From Chitinophagaceae bacterium (GTDB taxonomy: Bacteria; Bacteroidota; Bacteroidia; Chitinophagales; Chitinophagaceae): 64,000 bases of DNA. Every line of letters begins with the position of its first letter. Position 1 is the stretch's first letter. The stretch spans positions 1 through 64,000 of the forward strand of contig JAOAGO010000013.1 in NCBI GenBank assembly GCA_026415715.1, read 5' to 3'. The notes below the pieces were generated by a model. The model did no database searches and had not been told where the DNA came from. It saw only the letters and a list, made by a program, of their open reading frames with translations. Below, in pieces: positions 36,952-45,947 of this stretch. A program made the translations under genes and the position numbers.

Positions 36952-37248
36952 TTAGTTAAGTAATTTGAGCATCAGAATCGAAATGCCGTAAATCAGTGTA
37001 ATGATGAATATGCCCTTAAATGTTTCATATTTGTTCAGGTGTACATACAAGGCAAACATGGCAAGGTTGGCCAGCAGAGAAAGGGTGCCAATACCGGTAA
37101 TAGCCTGATTACTGTGCATGAAATATTCCAGATATTCGCCGAAACTCATGTAGCGGAATTTGAAAAAATAAACGGCAAGCAGTCCGATCAGTGGGCCGAA
37201 AAGTCCCAATGCCAGGCCTAAGCGGAAATTATCTTTGGCAAGAAACAT
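36952..37248 (-). CDS. Small membrane protein in the surE-lpxB operon
   Basis: 98 residues with three hydrophobic segments (about 10-28 LALGLFGPLIGLLAVYFF, 50-70 ITGIGTLSLLANLAMFALY, 78-97 GIFIITLIYGISILMLKLL) separated by a YMSFGEYLEYF amphipathic stretch. I recognise no named family. The gene lies 7 bases after surE and 23 bases before lpxB, so it is translated within that operon, and a link to lipid A or envelope biogenesis is reasonable but inferred only from position. I have the impression that the trio is conserved in relatives; this would have to be checked. Confidence 0.75.
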   Translation of the reverse strand: MFLAKDNFRLGLALGLFGPLIGLLAVYFFKFRYMSFGEYLEYFMHSNQAITGIGTLSLLANLAMFALYVHLNKYETFKGIFIITLIYGISILMLKLLN

Positions 37249-37255
37249 GATTTAT

Positions 37256-38086
37256 TTATTTCCAGATTTTTTCCAGTTGCTTTTTCAGGGTATAGTTGGT
37301 TAAATCAAACTGCACGGGAACAACACTCACGTAATTATGCGTCAATGCCCACACATCGGTATCTTTTCCTTTATCAAAGTTTACAAACTCGCCGGTCAGC
37401 CAGTAATAGTTTCTTCCGTGAGGGTCGGCACGTTCAATAAAATCCTCTTCGTATTTGGCATAGGCCTGCCGGCAGATTTTAATTCCTTTCAGCAGATTTT
37501 CCGGAACGGCAGGTATATTAACGTTCAACGCCGTGTGCTTATCCAGTTTAGTTTGAAGCATGTATTGCACAATTTTCCGCACAAATTTTCGGGCGCCCGA
37601 AAAATCGGCTTCTATGCTGTAATCCAATAATGAAAAACCCGCAGAAGGAATGCTTTCAATGGCGGCTTCCAGCGCCGCCGACATGGTGCCGGAATAGATG
37701 ACATTGATGCTATGGTTGGCGCCATGATTTATGCCGCTGAGGCATAAGTCGGGTTTTCGGTGAAGTACTTTGTCAACCGCCAGCTTTACACAATCCACGG
37801 GTGTGCCGGTGCAACTCCAGGTTTCAATATCGCTGATAATATGTACCCGTTGCAAACGTAATGGCTGGCCAATGGTGATGGCATGTCCCATTCCCGATTG
37901 CGGTTTATCCGGAGCTACCACTACAATTTTTCCTAAATCTTTTACTGCCTCCACAAGATTCAGAAGGCCGGGAGCCGAAATGCCGTCGTCATTCGTAACC
38001 AGGATAACGGGCTTTTTGGTGCGCTTTGCGGTAGTTTTCTTTTCTGTTGTAAGACCTGTAGATGCTTTAGCCTGTTTTTTTTTCAT
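37256..38086 (-). CDS. surE: 5'/3'-nucleotidase SurE with basic N-terminal extension
   Basis: 276 residues; SurE proteins are usually about 250. The conserved core begins with PVILVTNDDGISAPG (metal Asp-Asp near residues 32-33), followed by VVAPDKPQSGMGHAIT, SGINHGANHSINVIYSGT and LNVNIP. It dephosphorylates nucleoside 5'- or 3'-monophosphates and short polyphosphates. The first 27 residues are an added, Lys/Thr-rich, probably disordered segment (MKKKQAKASTGLTTEKK, then AKRTKK) without homology to the core. First gene of the operon with the small membrane protein and lpxB. An upstream GATTTTTG sequence is one base off the -7 box, 6 bases before the ATG. Confidence 0.93.
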   Translation of the reverse strand: MKKKQAKASTGLTTEKKTTAKRTKKPVILVTNDDGISAPGLLNLVEAVKDLGKIVVVAPDKPQSGMGHAITIGQPLRLQRVHIISDIETWSCTGTPVDCVKLAVDKVLHRKPDLCLSGINHGANHSINVIYSGTMSAALEAAIESIPSAGFSLLDYSIEADFSGARKFVRKIVQYMLQTKLDKHTALNVNIPAVPENLLKGIKICRQAYAKYEEDFIERADPHGRNYYWLTGEFVNFDKGKDTDVWALTHNYVSVVPVQFDLTNYTLKKQLEKIWK

Positions 38087-38192
38087 GGGTACAAAAATCT
38101 TCTATTTTAAGAAACCCGCCAAAAAAAGAGAGAAGGAAATGTGTTGAATTCTAAAAAAATTAGTATATTGCCGCTAAATTATTTAGTTGATT

Positions 38193-38942
38193 ATGAACTT
38201 TGCAAACCGTAATCTCAAATATCTGCGAAGGCTGCGGGGCTGGACGCAGGAAGAATTTGCCAAAAAACTGGGCATTAAACGTTCTTTACTCGGCGCTTAT
38301 GAAGAAGAAAGGGCCGCGCCAAGAATTGACGTACTGGAAACAGCCTGTGATATGTTTAAACTGACACTGGATGAAATACTGAGAAAGGATTTAAGTGAAA
38401 CGAGCGGCAACTATCTGGCAAAGCGCAGAGCTCTGAAACTGGCGGGCGAAAGAGCTGAAATTGCTTTTGTTCCCGTAAAAGCTGCAGCAGGTTATCTGGC
38501 GGGATATGCCGATCCGGATTTTATTGACGAACTGAACACATTTACACTGCCCATGCTTACGCCGGGAAATTACAGAGCCTTTGAAATTGTGGGCGACTCC
38601 ATGCTTCCGACCCCGAGCGGCTCAATAGTGGTTGGCGAAAAAATTAATGATCCGGAAAGTTTGAAAAATAATACCCCCTGCATCATCGTGTCACGAACGG
38701 AGGGTATTGTTTACAAGCGTATTCAGAAAAATCCGAGACAAAAGAATAAGTTTACCTTAATCAGCGACAATCCATCCTATTATCCCTATACCATCAGCGC
38801 CGATGAAATTCTGGAAATCTGGCAGGCTGTAATTATCATTTCAAAAGTGAATACATCTCATAAATGGGATATTTCTCAACTGGGCGAGCTGGTAAGTCAT
38901 TTAAAGGAGCAGGTGAATTTACTTAGAAAAAAAATAAATTAG
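38193..38942 (+). CDS. XRE-family transcriptional regulator with S24/LexA-like peptidase domain
   Basis: 249 residues from the ATG at 38193 (the frame also opens at a TTG two codons earlier). N-terminal helix-turn-helix, about residues 5-62 (LRRLRGWTQEEFAKKLGIKR). C-terminal S24 domain with the nucleophile Ser136 in VGDSM, the general-base Lys175 in VYKRI, and an Ala-Gly pair (A99-G100) in the expected cleavage segment, so RecA-stimulated self-cleavage is possible. The last 30 residues form a leucine-rich coiled coil not found in phage repressors. There are no phage genes near it, so it may be a chromosomal stress regulator; targets unknown. Divergent from surE. Confidence 0.85.
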   Translation: MNFANRNLKYLRRLRGWTQEEFAKKLGIKRSLLGAYEEERAAPRIDVLETACDMFKLTLDEILRKDLSETSGNYLAKRRALKLAGERAEIAFVPVKAAAGYLAGYADPDFIDELNTFTLPMLTPGNYRAFEIVGDSMLPTPSGSIVVGEKINDPESLKNNTPCIIVSRTEGIVYKRIQKNPRQKNKFTLISDNPSYYPYTISADEILEIWQAVIIISKVNTSHKWDISQLGELVSHLKEQVNLLRKKIN

Positions 38943-38994
38943 ATTTACCATTAAAATTAAGCAGTTTCTGTGGTTACACATATAAATAATTTTC

Positions 38995-39002
38995 TATTTT
39001 TG
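38995..39002 (+). promoter_or_regulatory. Putative -7 box of the broken DUF5916 gene
   Basis: TATTTTTG, an exact TAnnTTTG match, 23 bases before the ATG at 39026. The disrupted gene still seems to have a promoter. Confidence 0.4.
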
Positions 39003-39025
39003 TTTTTCCCGTACCACGGGAATTG

Positions 39026-41498
39026 ATGAACCTCCTATGTGTTTTCATATTTTTAATTATTCAATGTAATTTTTTTCTTATTAGGTCAGGAAAAACATTA
39101 CTGGTAAAGAAAATTCAGTTACCTCCCGTTATAGATGGACAACTGAACGATGAGGCCTGGACAGGAACTTCTGAAGCTACGGATTTTATTCAAAATTACC
39201 CTACCGCCGGCGAACCGGCATCGAAAATACTTTGGTAAAGGTAATTGATGATAACAGCGCCATATATGTTGGCGCTTATCTGTATGATAATCTTTCCTGA
39301 TCCGAAAGCAGTTGACATTCCGTGATGAAGAAATGTGGAAAGACGTGGATTATTTTTCCGTTTTTTTGACATGTATCATGATAAGCAGAACAGATTTCAA
39401 TATGTAGTTACCTCGGCAAATGTACAATCAGATGCCCGCCTTGGCGCCAATCTGGGGAGCCGTGACGGATTTGGCGAGCTTGGCGATAAAACATGGGATG
39501 CGGTTTGGGAAAGTAAAGTAAAAATTCAGCCCGACGGGTGGACGGTAGAAATCCGAATCCCTTTTTTTTCGCTTCGCTTTGCCAAAAAACCTGTTCAAAA
39601 CTGGGGTGTTCAGTTTGCCAGAGTGATACGTCGCACCAATGAAAGCTGTTACTGGAATCCGGTTGATCCGAATGTTAACGGGTTTGTGAATCAGTTTGGC
39701 GTACTTACCGGACTGGAAAATTTAAAACCACCTCTGCGGTTAAGTTTTTCCCCCTATGTTTCAGGAGCTTACCGACATGTCCCGGATTTGGACTCAGGGT
39801 TTGTTCAAAACTGGACCGGCAGCGGCGGGATGGATTTGAAATATGGAGTCAGCGAAAGTTTTACGCTGGATGCCACCTTAATTCCTTATTTCGGCCAGGT
39901 CATTTCTGATAATCTGGTAAACAACCTGACTCATTTTGAAATCTTCTTTCAGGAAAACCGACCTTTCTTTACCGAAGGGATGGAAATTTTTAAAAAAGCA
40001 AATTTGTTTAACACCCGCCGGGTAGGAGCCATGCCTTCAAAGTATAATTATGTCCGATACCTGGCCATGTCAAATCCCAATTGGGAAATCATCAGAAATC
40101 CGGCAGAGATTCAGATTTATAATGCCATGGAATTTTCAGGACGAACAAAGAAAAAACTGGGATTAGGGATTTTTAATGCCGTTACAGCGCCCATGTATGC
40201 GAAACTACGTAACAAACTCAGCGGAAAAGACACTCTCATCAATACAGAACCGCTGGCTAATTATAATGTGTTAGTAGTGGACCAGGCGCTGAGGGGGCGT
40301 TCTTCCCTCACTTTCACCAATACCAACGTAATGCGAAACGGTTCTGAAAGAGATGCCAATGTATCGGCCTTTGACTTCAGTTTGTTTGATAAAAAGAATA
40401 ACTATAACCTAAAAGGAACGGCCCGCTACAGCAAAATTTTTGTGCCGTCATCCATTACACCTACCGACGGATATAATGCATCCCTACGCTTTGCCAAAAT
40501 CAGCGGTAACTGGCGGTATTTTATTCAGGGCAATGAGGAATCGGCCCGATACAATCCCAGAGATTTAGGATTTCTGCAGCCGCCGAATGAAATATCTTAT
40601 CAGGGCGGATTCAGTTATAATAATTATAAAACCGCGAAATTTTTTTCTGCAATACAAACTACCGCTTTATGGCCATGTATTTCGGCATGTACAATCCGAA
40701 TGCTTACAATCGCTCTATAATTACCTCTTCCGCATTCTGGTTATTTAGGAATTTCTGGGATGTTTCACTGGAAACCGGATTTGTTCCATTTGAGCATGAT
40801 TATTTTGTGCTGGGCGATCCGCTTACGTATCGTCGTTGTGTGAAAAGGCCATCGTACGGCTTTGTGAATCTCAACGGCAGTACGACAGCCGAAAAAAACT
40901 GTTCGTGAATTATTCCCTTATGTTTACCAATTTTTTTAATTCGGCACCTAATAAGTATTATCACAAAGTACAGGGGGGAATACGCTATCGTTTCAATAAC
41001 CGTTTCAGCATGGATATTAACCACAGTCATGAAACCGAAACCGATTATATCATTTATGCCGGAAGAGAACCTAATAATGAGCCCATTGTTTCGTTTGTTG
41101 ATTTCAGGGATATTTCCACGCTGATGACAGGTATTTATAATTTTACGCCGCGCATCAATTTATCTCTTCGGGCCCGTCACTACCTCAGTGTAGTAAAATT
41201 CAATCGCCTGGCCAATGTAGATCTTAAAGGAAATACGATAGATAAGCCCGGCAATCGCCGATACGATAATGTAAATATTTTTAATGTGGATGCCTTTTTT
41301 ACCTGGGATTTCCGGCTGGGCAGCCGTTTGGTTATAGGATATAAAAACTGGCTTGGCGAAAATGAAATAGTTAACCCCATTGGAAAAAATACCTATATCA
41401 GAAATCTCTCGCAAACTTTCCGGTTACGCCATGGCAAGGAGTTTACGCTCCGCTTCATATATTTTCTGGACTACAATCAGCTGCGCAAAAAACGCTAA
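39026..41498 (+). pseudogene. Frameshifted DUF5916 / carbohydrate-binding-like outer-membrane protein
   Basis: Reading across frames gives a coherent protein of about 820 residues, the usual size of DUF5916 proteins: signal-like start MNLLCVFIFLIIQCNF, the PPVIDGQLNDEAW motif of the N-terminal CBM9-like domain, YVGAYLYDN, FRDEEMWKDVDYFSV, the middle NVNGFVNQFG and ENRPFFTEGMEIF region, and a C-terminal barrel. At least five frame breaks are needed: near 39231 (ahead of the stop at 39236), near 39296-39303, in the T7 run at 39361-39367, near 40665-40675 and near 40870-40890. The largest intact piece, 39335-40720, alone has 461 codons. Both ends are present, so it is decayed, or locally mis-sequenced, rather than truncated. 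Stop codons of this and pdeM overlap tail to tail. Confidence 0.88.
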
Positions 41499-42166
41499 CC
41501 TACTTTAATGATTTCCGAAGGAGTGATAGCGTAAACTGTCGTTTCTCCCGGCCGATGACTCAGGATATATTTTCCGCTGAATTTACTGAAGGCAGGCAAT
41601 ACACCAAAATCTTTTGAAAAATAGAAACAGGGAAACTCCAGTCTTTGCTTGGCCGGACCAACCAGCACTACGGCCGGATGAACATGCCCGCAGAACGTAA
41701 AGTGCGGTTTCCCTCTGTGTTGAAATATATTTTTCTTTCTTTTTTCATGACGAAAACAAAATTCTTTTATCCATAATTCTTCTTCATGCAAGGTAATATT
41801 CAACTCGCTGTACCAGTCTTCCGAAAGGATATCGTGATTACCTTTTACCAGATCAATATGAAGCGTGGAAAAATCTTTTCTCCATTTGGCAAACAATTCC
41901 AGCTCGGAATTCAGGCTGCTGTGGGTAAAATCTCCGATAATCAGCAGCCGTGAAGCCTTGCTGAAAAACAACATGGCCATGAGGCGTTGTAAATCCGATT
42001 TGTAAACCTGATGCGGAACGGGAATACCGGCCTTTCGGAAATGCATTACTTTTCCCAAATGCAAATCAGCCACAATCAGCGTATCTTCTTCTTCCCACAA
42101 TAAACAGCGTTGCTGGAAAACCCAGAAGCGGTTCCCGTTTATTTCATGTAACAAAGGCTGAAACAT
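41495..42166 (-). CDS. pdeM: Ligase-associated DNA damage response endonuclease PdeM
   Basis: 223 residues, metallophosphoesterase fold with all metal motifs: VADLHLGK near 33-40, IGDFTHS near 76-82, KGNHD near 108-112, CGHVHPA near 158-164. Size and the MHFRKAGIPVP segment fit PdeM, which is found next to an Lhr-type helicase, an ATP-dependent DNA ligase and a SNM1-like exonuclease in many bacteria. Here it directly follows the helicase gene (64 bases apart). The ligase and exonuclease are not in the window. A TATCTTTG box lies 8 bases before the ATG, so it may also be transcribed separately. Confidence 0.92.
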   Translation of the reverse strand: MFQPLLHEINGNRFWVFQQRCLLWEEEDTLIVADLHLGKVMHFRKAGIPVPHQVYKSDLQRLMAMLFFSKASRLLIIGDFTHSSLNSELELFAKWRKDFSTLHIDLVKGNHDILSEDWYSELNITLHEEELWIKEFCFRHEKRKKNIFQHRGKPHFTFCGHVHPAVVLVGPAKQRLEFPCFYFSKDFGVLPAFSKFSGKYILSHRPGETTVYAITPSEIIKVG

Positions 42167-42174
42167 AACGGGCG

Positions 42175-42182
42175 CAAAGATA
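42175..42182 (-). promoter_or_regulatory. Putative -7 box for pdeM
   Basis: Minus-strand TATCTTTG, exact TAnnTTTG match, ending 8 bases before the pdeM ATG. If used, the transcript would begin at or within a few bases of the start codon. Confidence 0.35.
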
Positions 42183-42230
42183 ACGTCTCTTCTTTGCTGT
42201 TGATGTTTGATAAGCCGGCCGGTTCACGTC

Positions 42231-44708
42231 TTAAGCCGATTCTAACCATTGAATCATTTTCCGGATTCTGTCTTCCGGTTTTTCTGAAGAAAGTTGTTCT
42301 CTCAGGCTATCGGCTTTGATGGGAAAACTGAAAGGAGTGAAACGTTTCGGGTAGGTAATGATAATTTTTGAATGCCGGATTCTTTCCAGTGTATTTCTTA
42401 AACGCACTTCCTCCATTTGCTGATCCATCACCTCCTGATAGGCCTGCCGCAGAAGCAGATGATTTGGTTCGTATTCTGAAAAAACCTGAAAAAGTAATGA
42501 GGCCGATGACTGCAAATGCTTTGCTTTTTTATAGTGTCCCGGCATGCCCTGAAAAATTAAGCCTCCAATCACGGCAATATCTCTGAATTTTCGCTTTGCC
42601 ATTTCCGCACTGTTTACGCTATGCTGAATGTCTTCGAGAAGATTTTTGGTAGAAAATAATGAATATGCATTTTGTTCATCCAGCGGAACCGGCTGATCGC
42701 TCAGCAGTTCAAAACCATAATCATTCATGGCCAGAGAAAAGGTAATGGGTTGAATTCGGGCAATACGGTATGCCAGCAGGGCCGCCATGGCTTCATGCAC
42801 CAACCGGCCCTCAAAAGGATATACAAAAAGATGATATCCGTCTTTGGTATTGATTTTTTCAATCAATATCTCATCATGATCCGGTATATGCGACAATTTT
42901 TTTTGAAGCTGGAGCAGCGGAACCAAGCTCCGGATTTCCGGACTTTCAGATGTCAAGAGTTCTTTGCCGGCTTCTACAATCGTATCTCTGAGAATTTTTC
43001 CAAGGCTGGCGCTCAGAGGCATCCGTCCTCCCATCCAGCTGGGCACGATAGATTTTTTTTCTTCCGTTTTCCGGACCATAACCGTCATATCCCGCAACCC
43101 CACAAAAGCTACGTTTTGTCCCGCTATGGTAAACACATCTCCGGGTTTTAATTTGGAAATAAAATATTCTTCAATAACCCCTAAATATTTCCCGTTCATC
43201 ATTTTTACTTTCAGCATGGCATCGCTGACAATGGTACCGATATGCAGGCGATGCCGCAAACTGATTTTCCGGTCACGGATCAGATAACGTCCGTCTTCTG
43301 CAATTTCAATTTTCCTGAACTCTTCATACTGTGCCATGGCGCGGCCACCGCGGGTGATGAAAAGAAGAATTTCATTCCATTCTTCCGGTGAAATTTCTCT
43401 GAAACAGTAAGTGGACTTTATTTCCTTAAAAATCTTTTCGGGAAAAAATCCGTCTGATACGGCCAGTGTATTCAGATATTGAATCAGCACATCATAACAG
43501 AGTTGCAACGGGGTACGGGCCTCTATTTGTTTTGTTTGAATTGCTTTTTTCAGCGCCGCTGCCTCCATTAATTCTAAAGAGTGTGTAGGCAAAAAATAAA
43601 TTTTACTTACCGCATCCGGCTGATGGCCGCTTCGTCCCGCTCTTTGCAAAAAACGGGATACCCCTTTTGGCGAACCGACCTGAATTACGGTTTCAACGGG
43701 ACGGTAGTCAACGCCTAGATCCAAACTGGCTGTACAAACCACAACTTTCAGTTTCCCTGCATTGAGATTACTTTCTATCCAGTTTCGCAACTCTTTGTCA
43801 ATTGAGCCGTGATGAAGCGCCATGGCTCCGGCCAGTTCGGGACAGGCATTCAGCATTTCCTGATACCAGGTTTCACTCATTCCGCGGGTATTGATGAAAA
43901 TCAGTACGCTTTGACTTTGCCTGATGATGGGAATAATTTTCGGAATGAGTTTGATTCCCAAATGGCCGGCCCACGGGTATTTTTCAATTTCGTCGGGAAA
44001 TATGCACTCTACCTGTATTTTTTTTTCCGAGGATGCCCTGATTAATTTTCCTCGTTTGCCCGATGGCGCCAGAAGTACTTCCTTAGCCTCCTCCAGGTTT
44101 CCGATAGTGGCAGATAAACCCCAAATCATGGGCTTGTTCATTTCCTCGTTACAATGCAGTATTCTGGAAATCGCCAGCTCGGTTTGCACCCCTCTTTTGC
44201 TGCCCAGAAGTTCATGCCATTCGTCAACCGTAATCACTTCCAATGCTGTAAACGTATCGGCATATCCTTTTTGACAAAGGAGTAAATGTAAACTTTCCGG
44301 TGTAATGATCAGGATTTCGGGCATCTGGTTTTTTTGTTTCTTTCTTTCAGCTACCGGAGTATCACCATTTCTTATACCAACTTTCCAGGGAATGTTCAGC
44401 TCGCTTAACACTTCACGCATAACCCGGCCGATATCGGTTGCCAGCGCTCTGAGTGGGGTAATCCAGAGTAGCTTTAAACCTGAATGTTCAATATTCTTAT
44501 ATTCATCAGGAAACTGATTTATGAATCGAATAAGCGTTCCCAGAAAAACCGCAAACGTTTTTCCGCAACCGGTCGGAGCGTCAATTAATCCGCTTTCACC
44601 GTTGCAAACTGATTGCCATGTTTCCAGTTGATAAGGAAACGGGCTGATGCCCTTGGAATGAAACCAGTTGAGAATAACCTGATATCCGCGGGTTTCAGTA
44701 AGGTTCAC
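42231..44708 (-). CDS. Ligase-associated DEXH-box helicase (Lhr-type)
   Basis: 825 residues, superfamily 2. Walker A DAPTGCGKTF near residues 39-48, Walker B TVDEWHELLG near 156-165 (DEWH rather than DEAH), motif III SATIGN, and motif VI QRAGRSGHQ near 362-370. The long C-terminal half is the Lhr-type winged helix and beta-barrel. It matches the ligase-associated DEXH helicase family, thought to unwind DNA or RNA-DNA hybrids during repair. The pdeM gene follows at 64 bases. Upstream, 30 bases separate it from the type-1 binding protein gene, so guaA to pdeM could form one transcription unit. Confidence 0.93.
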   Translation of the reverse strand: MNLTETRGYQVILNWFHSKGISPFPYQLETWQSVCNGESGLIDAPTGCGKTFAVFLGTLIRFINQFPDEYKNIEHSGLKLLWITPLRALATDIGRVMREVLSELNIPWKVGIRNGDTPVAERKKQKNQMPEILIITPESLHLLLCQKGYADTFTALEVITVDEWHELLGSKRGVQTELAISRILHCNEEMNKPMIWGLSATIGNLEEAKEVLLAPSGKRGKLIRASSEKKIQVECIFPDEIEKYPWAGHLGIKLIPKIIPIIRQSQSVLIFINTRGMSETWYQEMLNACPELAGAMALHHGSIDKELRNWIESNLNAGKLKVVVCTASLDLGVDYRPVETVIQVGSPKGVSRFLQRAGRSGHQPDAVSKIYFLPTHSLELMEAAALKKAIQTKQIEARTPLQLCYDVLIQYLNTLAVSDGFFPEKIFKEIKSTYCFREISPEEWNEILLFITRGGRAMAQYEEFRKIEIAEDGRYLIRDRKISLRHRLHIGTIVSDAMLKVKMMNGKYLGVIEEYFISKLKPGDVFTIAGQNVAFVGLRDMTVMVRKTEEKKSIVPSWMGGRMPLSASLGKILRDTIVEAGKELLTSESPEIRSLVPLLQLQKKLSHIPDHDEILIEKINTKDGYHLFVYPFEGRLVHEAMAALLAYRIARIQPITFSLAMNDYGFELLSDQPVPLDEQNAYSLFSTKNLLEDIQHSVNSAEMAKRKFRDIAVIGGLIFQGMPGHYKKAKHLQSSASLLFQVFSEYEPNHLLLRQAYQEVMDQQMEEVRLRNTLERIRHSKIIITYPKRFTPFSFPIKADSLREQLSSEKPEDRIRKMIQWLESA

Positions 44709-44738
44709 ATTTATCGGGAAATTTAAAGTAATCCGGAT

Positions 44739-45923
44739 TTAATAAACACCTTTCAAAACACCATCCTGCCATTTCAAAATGTAAATTTTTTTGTTTTCAA
44801 AATAATCCAGCGTCATTTGATTTCTGTTCAGAACGGGTTGAATGTCAAAGTCAGTAAATACTTTGTACTTTTTACTGGTAATATTTGAAGACAAATCTTT
44901 GTTATAATAAAATAAAAGATTTAAAAATTTCCAGGCTACTTCATAACCTCTGAACAGCATATCACCGGGCCTGGATTGAAATTGTTTTCTGTACATCGCG
45001 GAAATATTTTGATAAAGTTTTTCCATTCCCGAAAAATAAAAAGGGGTACTGTAAATTATTTCAATTCCTTTGTATTCATCTTTTTTAAAATCCCTGATGT
45101 TTTCCCATGTGGGCATTCCAACAGCAATGCTTTTATAATTCTGAAGATTCAATACAGCCAGTTGAAGAACTAAATTTTTGCCGAACGACTCATCCAAACT
45201 GCCGGCAATGCATACCGTTGCGTTTAACGTATCTAAATGCGGTTGTAAATCTTTAACGGTGAAGGAATCGGAAAGTTCAACGTGTTTGATGTTCAGCGGA
45301 ATCGAAGAAGTCATTTTTCCAAAATCTTCGAAATAATTTTTTATTCTCTCTTCCATGTTTCCCTTTTTACGGAAAACAATAATGTTATTTAATGCATAAT
45401 ATTTTTGCAGGTAGCGATAGATTCCTTCACAATGCGTACGCAAAGTGGGATTTAGAATGATATAGAAGGGATTGCCCGTAATTCCGGCATCGTTGGGTAC
45501 GTTAACATTGATAAACGGAATTTTGTACGTGGATGCCGCTTCAGCAAAAGTTCGAATTTCGGAAGCGCTGCAATGCGCAAGAATCATGGAAACACTATCG
45601 TTAGCAGCTTTTGCCAGCTGCTGGCTCAGGGGAGTAAGTTTAGACCGAGAGTCATAGATATAAATATCAGCTTTATGTTTTTCTTTATTCAATGAGTCTA
45701 AGGCATATTTCACTCCGGTATAAAAATCTAAGCCCGGCAACATAAAATTGGGAAAACTACCGGAAGAATATTTGAATTTTCCGTTTGAATGAAATATCGA
45801 GTCCAGAAACAGAGGTATAAAAATAGCCGCTTTTGGCCTTGTTGTTTCTGTCTGAGTTAGTCCTTTTGCCAGTATGAACAGAAACAGCAGAAAAAAAAGA
45901 ATCGTTTTCAGCCTGAAAATCAT
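44739..45923 (-). CDS. Periplasmic type-1 binding protein without a transporter
   Basis: 394 residues with a Sec signal peptide (MIFRLKTILFFLLFLFILAK, cleavage near LTQTE) and no lipobox. The mature part has the bilobed type-1 periplasmic-binding fold of LivJ-like receptors (KAAIFIPLFLDSIF, MILAHCSASEIRTFAEAAS, IPFINVNVPND, MLFRGYEVAWKFLNLL). No ABC permease or ATPase gene is near. It follows guaA by 24 bases, and as I recall this pairing recurs in Bacteroidota. Possible roles are a ligand sensor, or an envelope protein in the way LpoA uses the same fold to activate penicillin-binding proteins; neither is supported beyond fold and location. Confidence 0.75.
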   Translation of the reverse strand: MIFRLKTILFFLLFLFILAKGLTQTETTRPKAAIFIPLFLDSIFHSNGKFKYSSGSFPNFMLPGLDFYTGVKYALDSLNKEKHKADIYIYDSRSKLTPLSQQLAKAANDSVSMILAHCSASEIRTFAEAASTYKIPFINVNVPNDAGITGNPFYIILNPTLRTHCEGIYRYLQKYYALNNIIVFRKKGNMEERIKNYFEDFGKMTSSIPLNIKHVELSDSFTVKDLQPHLDTLNATVCIAGSLDESFGKNLVLQLAVLNLQNYKSIAVGMPTWENIRDFKKDEYKGIEIIYSTPFYFSGMEKLYQNISAMYRKQFQSRPGDMLFRGYEVAWKFLNLLFYYNKDLSSNITSKKYKVFTDFDIQPVLNRNQMTLDYFENKKIYILKWQDGVLKGVY

Positions 45924-45947
45924 GTTTTAAAATTTGAGTTTAGTATT

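Noticed and set aside
38193-38942. Prophage repressor
   Set aside because: The XRE-S24 protein could be read as one, but there are no integrase, terminase, structural or attachment-site signals within 10 kb on either side.
42672-43151. 159-codon ORF antisense to the Lhr-type helicase
   Set aside because: Shadow frame; no signal or domain, and the helicase frame is conserved throughout.
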